A stretch of DNA of 64,000 bases from Bacillus sp. SD088 (GTDB taxonomy: Bacteria > Bacillota > Bacilli > Bacillales > Bacillaceae_C): contig NZ_JADIJK010000008.1 of assembly GCF_017355205.1 (NCBI RefSeq), forward strand, positions 62,001 through 126,000. The letters are read 5' to 3'. Position numbers and translations under genes: made by a program. Below the pieces are notes generated by a model. That model made no database searches and had not been told where the DNA came from. It worked only from the letters and a program-made list of their open reading frames with translations. This document shows, one piece after another, positions 63,847 through 64,000 of this stretch. Each line of letters begins with the position of its first letter. Position 1 is the stretch's first letter.

Positions 63847-64000
63847 TTCTCCACTTCCTTAATTTTTGCGTATTGAGCAATTTGATTTCTTAACTCAACA
63901 GCCACCTCTTTTGGTAGAGCAGGTATAGTGTGAGAAGATCCCATTGTTTTAACTGATACGGAGCAGAGTCCGTATTTTCTAAGAATCGGCCCTTGCTCAG
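63843..64000 (-). CDS. ydbS: PH-domain protein, YdbS-like (5' part outside window)
   Basis: The last 52 codons of the gene upstream of ydbT, cut by the window edge: GPILRKYGLCSVSVKTMGSS, then HTIPALPKEVAVELRNQIAQ and a charged end. The stop TGA overlaps the ydbT ATG by 4 nt. The SVKTMGSSHTIPALP stretch is typical of the short bPH2 proteins paired with YdbT. Confidence 0.8.
   Translation of the reverse strand, partial: EQGPILRKYGLCSVSVKTMGSSHTIPALPKEVAVELRNQIAQYAKIKEVEK

Noticed and set aside
1..64000. tRNA or rRNA genes
   Set aside because: No cloverleaf-forming stretch with GGTTCGAATC-type T-arm and no rRNA-like block was seen on either strand by eye.

Overview
The window looks like chromosomal DNA of a low-GC, endospore-forming Bacillaceae bacterium, perhaps of the Oceanobacillus/Virgibacillus type. 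The genus is inference. It rests on AT-rich codon use, strong GGAGG ribosome sites, frequent TTG/GTG starts, a gerA-type germination operon, YesM/YesN two-component pairs and YdbS/YdbT-like PH proteins. Most intact genes serve carbohydrate uptake and catabolism.

Layout. 0-2.2 kb: end of a sugar ABC importer operon. 2.2-4.9 kb: a degenerate repeat tract, a cytosolic sulfatase and a SnoaL-like protein. 4.9-15.1 kb: a divergent L-ascorbate (ula) locus. The minus arm holds EIIC, EIIB and a second sulfatase. The plus arm holds a DeoR regulator, EIIA, UlaG, UlaD, UlaE, UlaF and a lone Enzyme I. Four copies of one 15-bp operator-like motif sit between the arms. 15.1-25.9 kb: PadR, CGNR, carboxylesterase, VOC, ECF41 sigma and WrbA genes, mixed with about nine broken genes. 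26-32.7 kb: a YesMN pair divergent from a DUF624 and sugar ABC operon. 32.8-35.2 kb: an alditol-oxidase-like flavoprotein behind a structured leader, and a GNAT. 35.3-37.5 kb: a broken SIR2-like gene between two copies of an unidentified gene relic. 37.5-42.1 kb: AraC regulator, dicarboxylate-type symporter and GH127 enzyme. 42.6-46.8 kb: gerA operon with a sigma-G-like promoter. 46.9-49.5 kb: relics, including a truncated second copy of the oxidase. 49.5-60.3 kb: a second YesMN pair (kinase with two sensor modules) and an Lpl-type ABC operon with a LamG plus endo/exonuclease/phosphatase protein and two binding proteins. 60.5-64 kb: a transposase/PH chimera, a glycine-betaine binding protein and YdbT/YdbS.

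The most interesting unit is the ula divergon. A signal-less Cys-type sulfatase is the third gene of the EIIC-EIIB operon, with its ribosome site inside the last codons of EIIB. This suggests that a sulfated ascorbate-like compound is imported, phosphorylated, desulfated in the cytosol, and then passed through UlaG, UlaD, UlaE and UlaF to D-xylulose 5-phosphate. That is a hypothesis from gene order and motifs only.

The other striking theme is decay and local duplication: many genes broken by frameshifts or nonsense codons, a 1.2-kb duplication of the oxidase locus, and 370-bp direct repeats around a binding-protein gene.
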